64,000 nt of DNA from Companilactobacillus kimchii DSM 13961 = JCM 10707 (GTDB lineage: Bacteria > Bacillota > Bacilli > Lactobacillales > Lactobacillaceae). The stretch is from assembly GCF_001435445.1 (NCBI RefSeq), contig NZ_AZDH01000014.1, forward strand, positions 62,001-126,000. Direction: 5' to 3'. How positions within the stretch are numbered: position 1 is the stretch's first letter; each line of letters begins with the position of its first letter. The notes beneath the pieces are model-generated. The model searched no databases. It was not told the DNA's origin and saw only the letters and a list, made by a program, of their open reading frames with translations. The translations under genes were made by a program, and so were the position numbers. Of the stretch, positions 63,388-64,000 are shown one piece after another.

Positions 63388-64000
63388 TTAATCTTGAGCT
63401 AATGATTTTTTCAAAGTTTGTTTTAATAATAATGGTGAAATCAAAGTTACTAAGATGATAACTAGAATAATGGCTGAATAATCAGTATTATTCAATAAAC
63501 CAGCTTGGTGACCAATTTGAGCAGTAATCAAGCCCATCTCACCACGAGCTATCATACCTGTTCCAATAACTGAACTACTCAAGTTATCAAAACCACTGAA
63601 CTTGGCGCCTAATCCACAGCCAATCCACTTAGTTAAAGCAGCTAAAATAACTAACACGATAACCAAAATTAAATTTCTCAAAAAATGATTTAAGGTCATA
63701 TTCAAACCAACACTTACAAAGAAAACGGGTATAAAAATTGAATTTCCTAGAGGCTCAACATGATCGGCCAAAACGCTCTTATACGGTGTATTAGCTACGG
63801 CGATTCCTGCAAAAAATGCACCAATAGCACCACTTAGTCCAACTATATTAGCTAACCAAGCCATACTTAAACAGATAATCATCGACATAATTGTTACACT
63901 CGATGGCACAATTAGACGTTCACCCAAATGCATCAAATATGGTGCAATCCATTTAACTAATAAGAAGGTTCCACAGAAAAAGGCTAACTGCTCTAAAAGA
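63388..64000 (-). CDS. CPA2-type Na+/H+ antiporter (5'-truncated by window edge)
   Basis: The frame is open to the right edge, with LLELQLAFFCGTFLLVKWIA continuing upstream of the first internal start codon, so the N-terminus is outside the window. The visible 203 codons contain GLSGAIGAFFAGIAVANTPYK, FFVSVGLNMTL and GTGMIARGEMGLITAQIG, the KefB/GerN membrane domain signature. Exchanges Na+ or K+ for protons. No C-terminal TrkA domain follows. Confidence 0.9.
   Translation of the reverse strand, partial: LLEQLAFFCGTFLLVKWIAPYLMHLGERLIVPSSVTIMSMIICLSMAWLANIVGLSGAIGAFFAGIAVANTPYKSVLADHVEPLGNSIFIPVFFVSVGLNMTLNHFLRNLILVIVLVILAALTKWIGCGLGAKFSGFDNLSSSVIGTGMIARGEMGLITAQIGHQAGLLNNTDYSAIILVIILVTLISPLLLKQTLKKSLAQD

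Noticed and set aside
1-64000. CRISPR arrays, prophage modules, insertion sequences, tRNA or rRNA genes
   Set aside because: No regularly spaced repeats, transposase or phage-like ORFs, or tRNA-like cloverleaf with a conserved T-loop were noticed.

Overview
The window is AT-rich, low-GC Gram-positive DNA, densely packed, with strong GGAGG-type ribosome binding sites and intrinsic terminators. The gene order holB-yaaQ-tmk, recR-ybaB-dnaX, rpmG-secE-nusG-rplK-rplA-rplJ-rplL, cysS-mrnC-rlmB-sigH and dut-radA-yacL-gltX is the conserved Firmicutes core arrangement. The accessory genes (pepC, pepX, pyruvate oxidase, many PTS systems, CcpA-type cre sites) point to a lactic acid bacterium of the Lactobacillaceae. 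A Companilactobacillus-like species is my best guess, from general resemblance only. No rRNA, tRNA, insertion sequence, prophage or CRISPR array was seen.

Region 1 (1-18313, minus strand) is housekeeping: replication and repair (holB, tmk, recR, ybaB, dnaX, radA), the SRP RNA, tadA, the ribosomal protein and nusG-secE block with its leader elements, sigH, rlmB/mrnC, and the tRNA synthetases cysS and gltX. It holds one inverted-repeat-bounded non-coding element (about 1630-1943), a recognisable L10 leader, and two near-identical hairpins in front of rplK and rplA that look like L1 autoregulatory sites.

Region 2 (18444-34274) is mixed metabolism and transport: a small acetyltransferase, rpiA, two peptidases (pepC, pepX), the Kup potassium importer, a HAD phosphatase, a GlcU-type sugar permease, a phosphoglycerate mutase, a zinc/cation exporter, and several small or membrane proteins of unknown role. 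A candidate 105-nt small RNA lies at 25783-25889 on the minus strand. Near 33.0-33.9 kb there is a poorly conserved patch of doubtful small ORFs.

Region 3 (33903-46513) is sugar uptake. It has the mannose PTS operon (manXYZ plus a DUF956/ManO gene behind a terminator), an HxlR regulator divergent from a frameshifted quinone oxidoreductase, a ketopantoate-reductase-like gene paired with an orphan PTS_EIIC_2 membrane protein, an N-acetylglucosamine-type IICBA PTS with cre and NagR-like operators, and a P-type cation ATPase behind an attenuator-like leader.

Region 4 (46561-60302) is built around phosphorus. An orphan OmpR-type regulator with a degenerate receiver faces pstSCAB, and further on lies a six-gene 2-aminoethylphosphonate uptake and breakdown operon (phnD-phnC-phnE-phnE-phnX-phnW). 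Both pst and phn promoters carry hexamers of the TTTACA type repeated every 11 bp, matching PhoP/PhoB-type boxes. This makes a coherent, apparently phosphate-controlled scavenging system that uses inorganic phosphate and then phosphonate. Between them sit pyruvate oxidase (which makes acetyl phosphate and H2O2, under a strong cre), two small proteins and a PAP2 phosphatase. Region 5 (60499-64000) has an aldo/keto reductase, a GntR(YtrA)-ABC transporter operon and the 3' part of a CPA2 antiporter.
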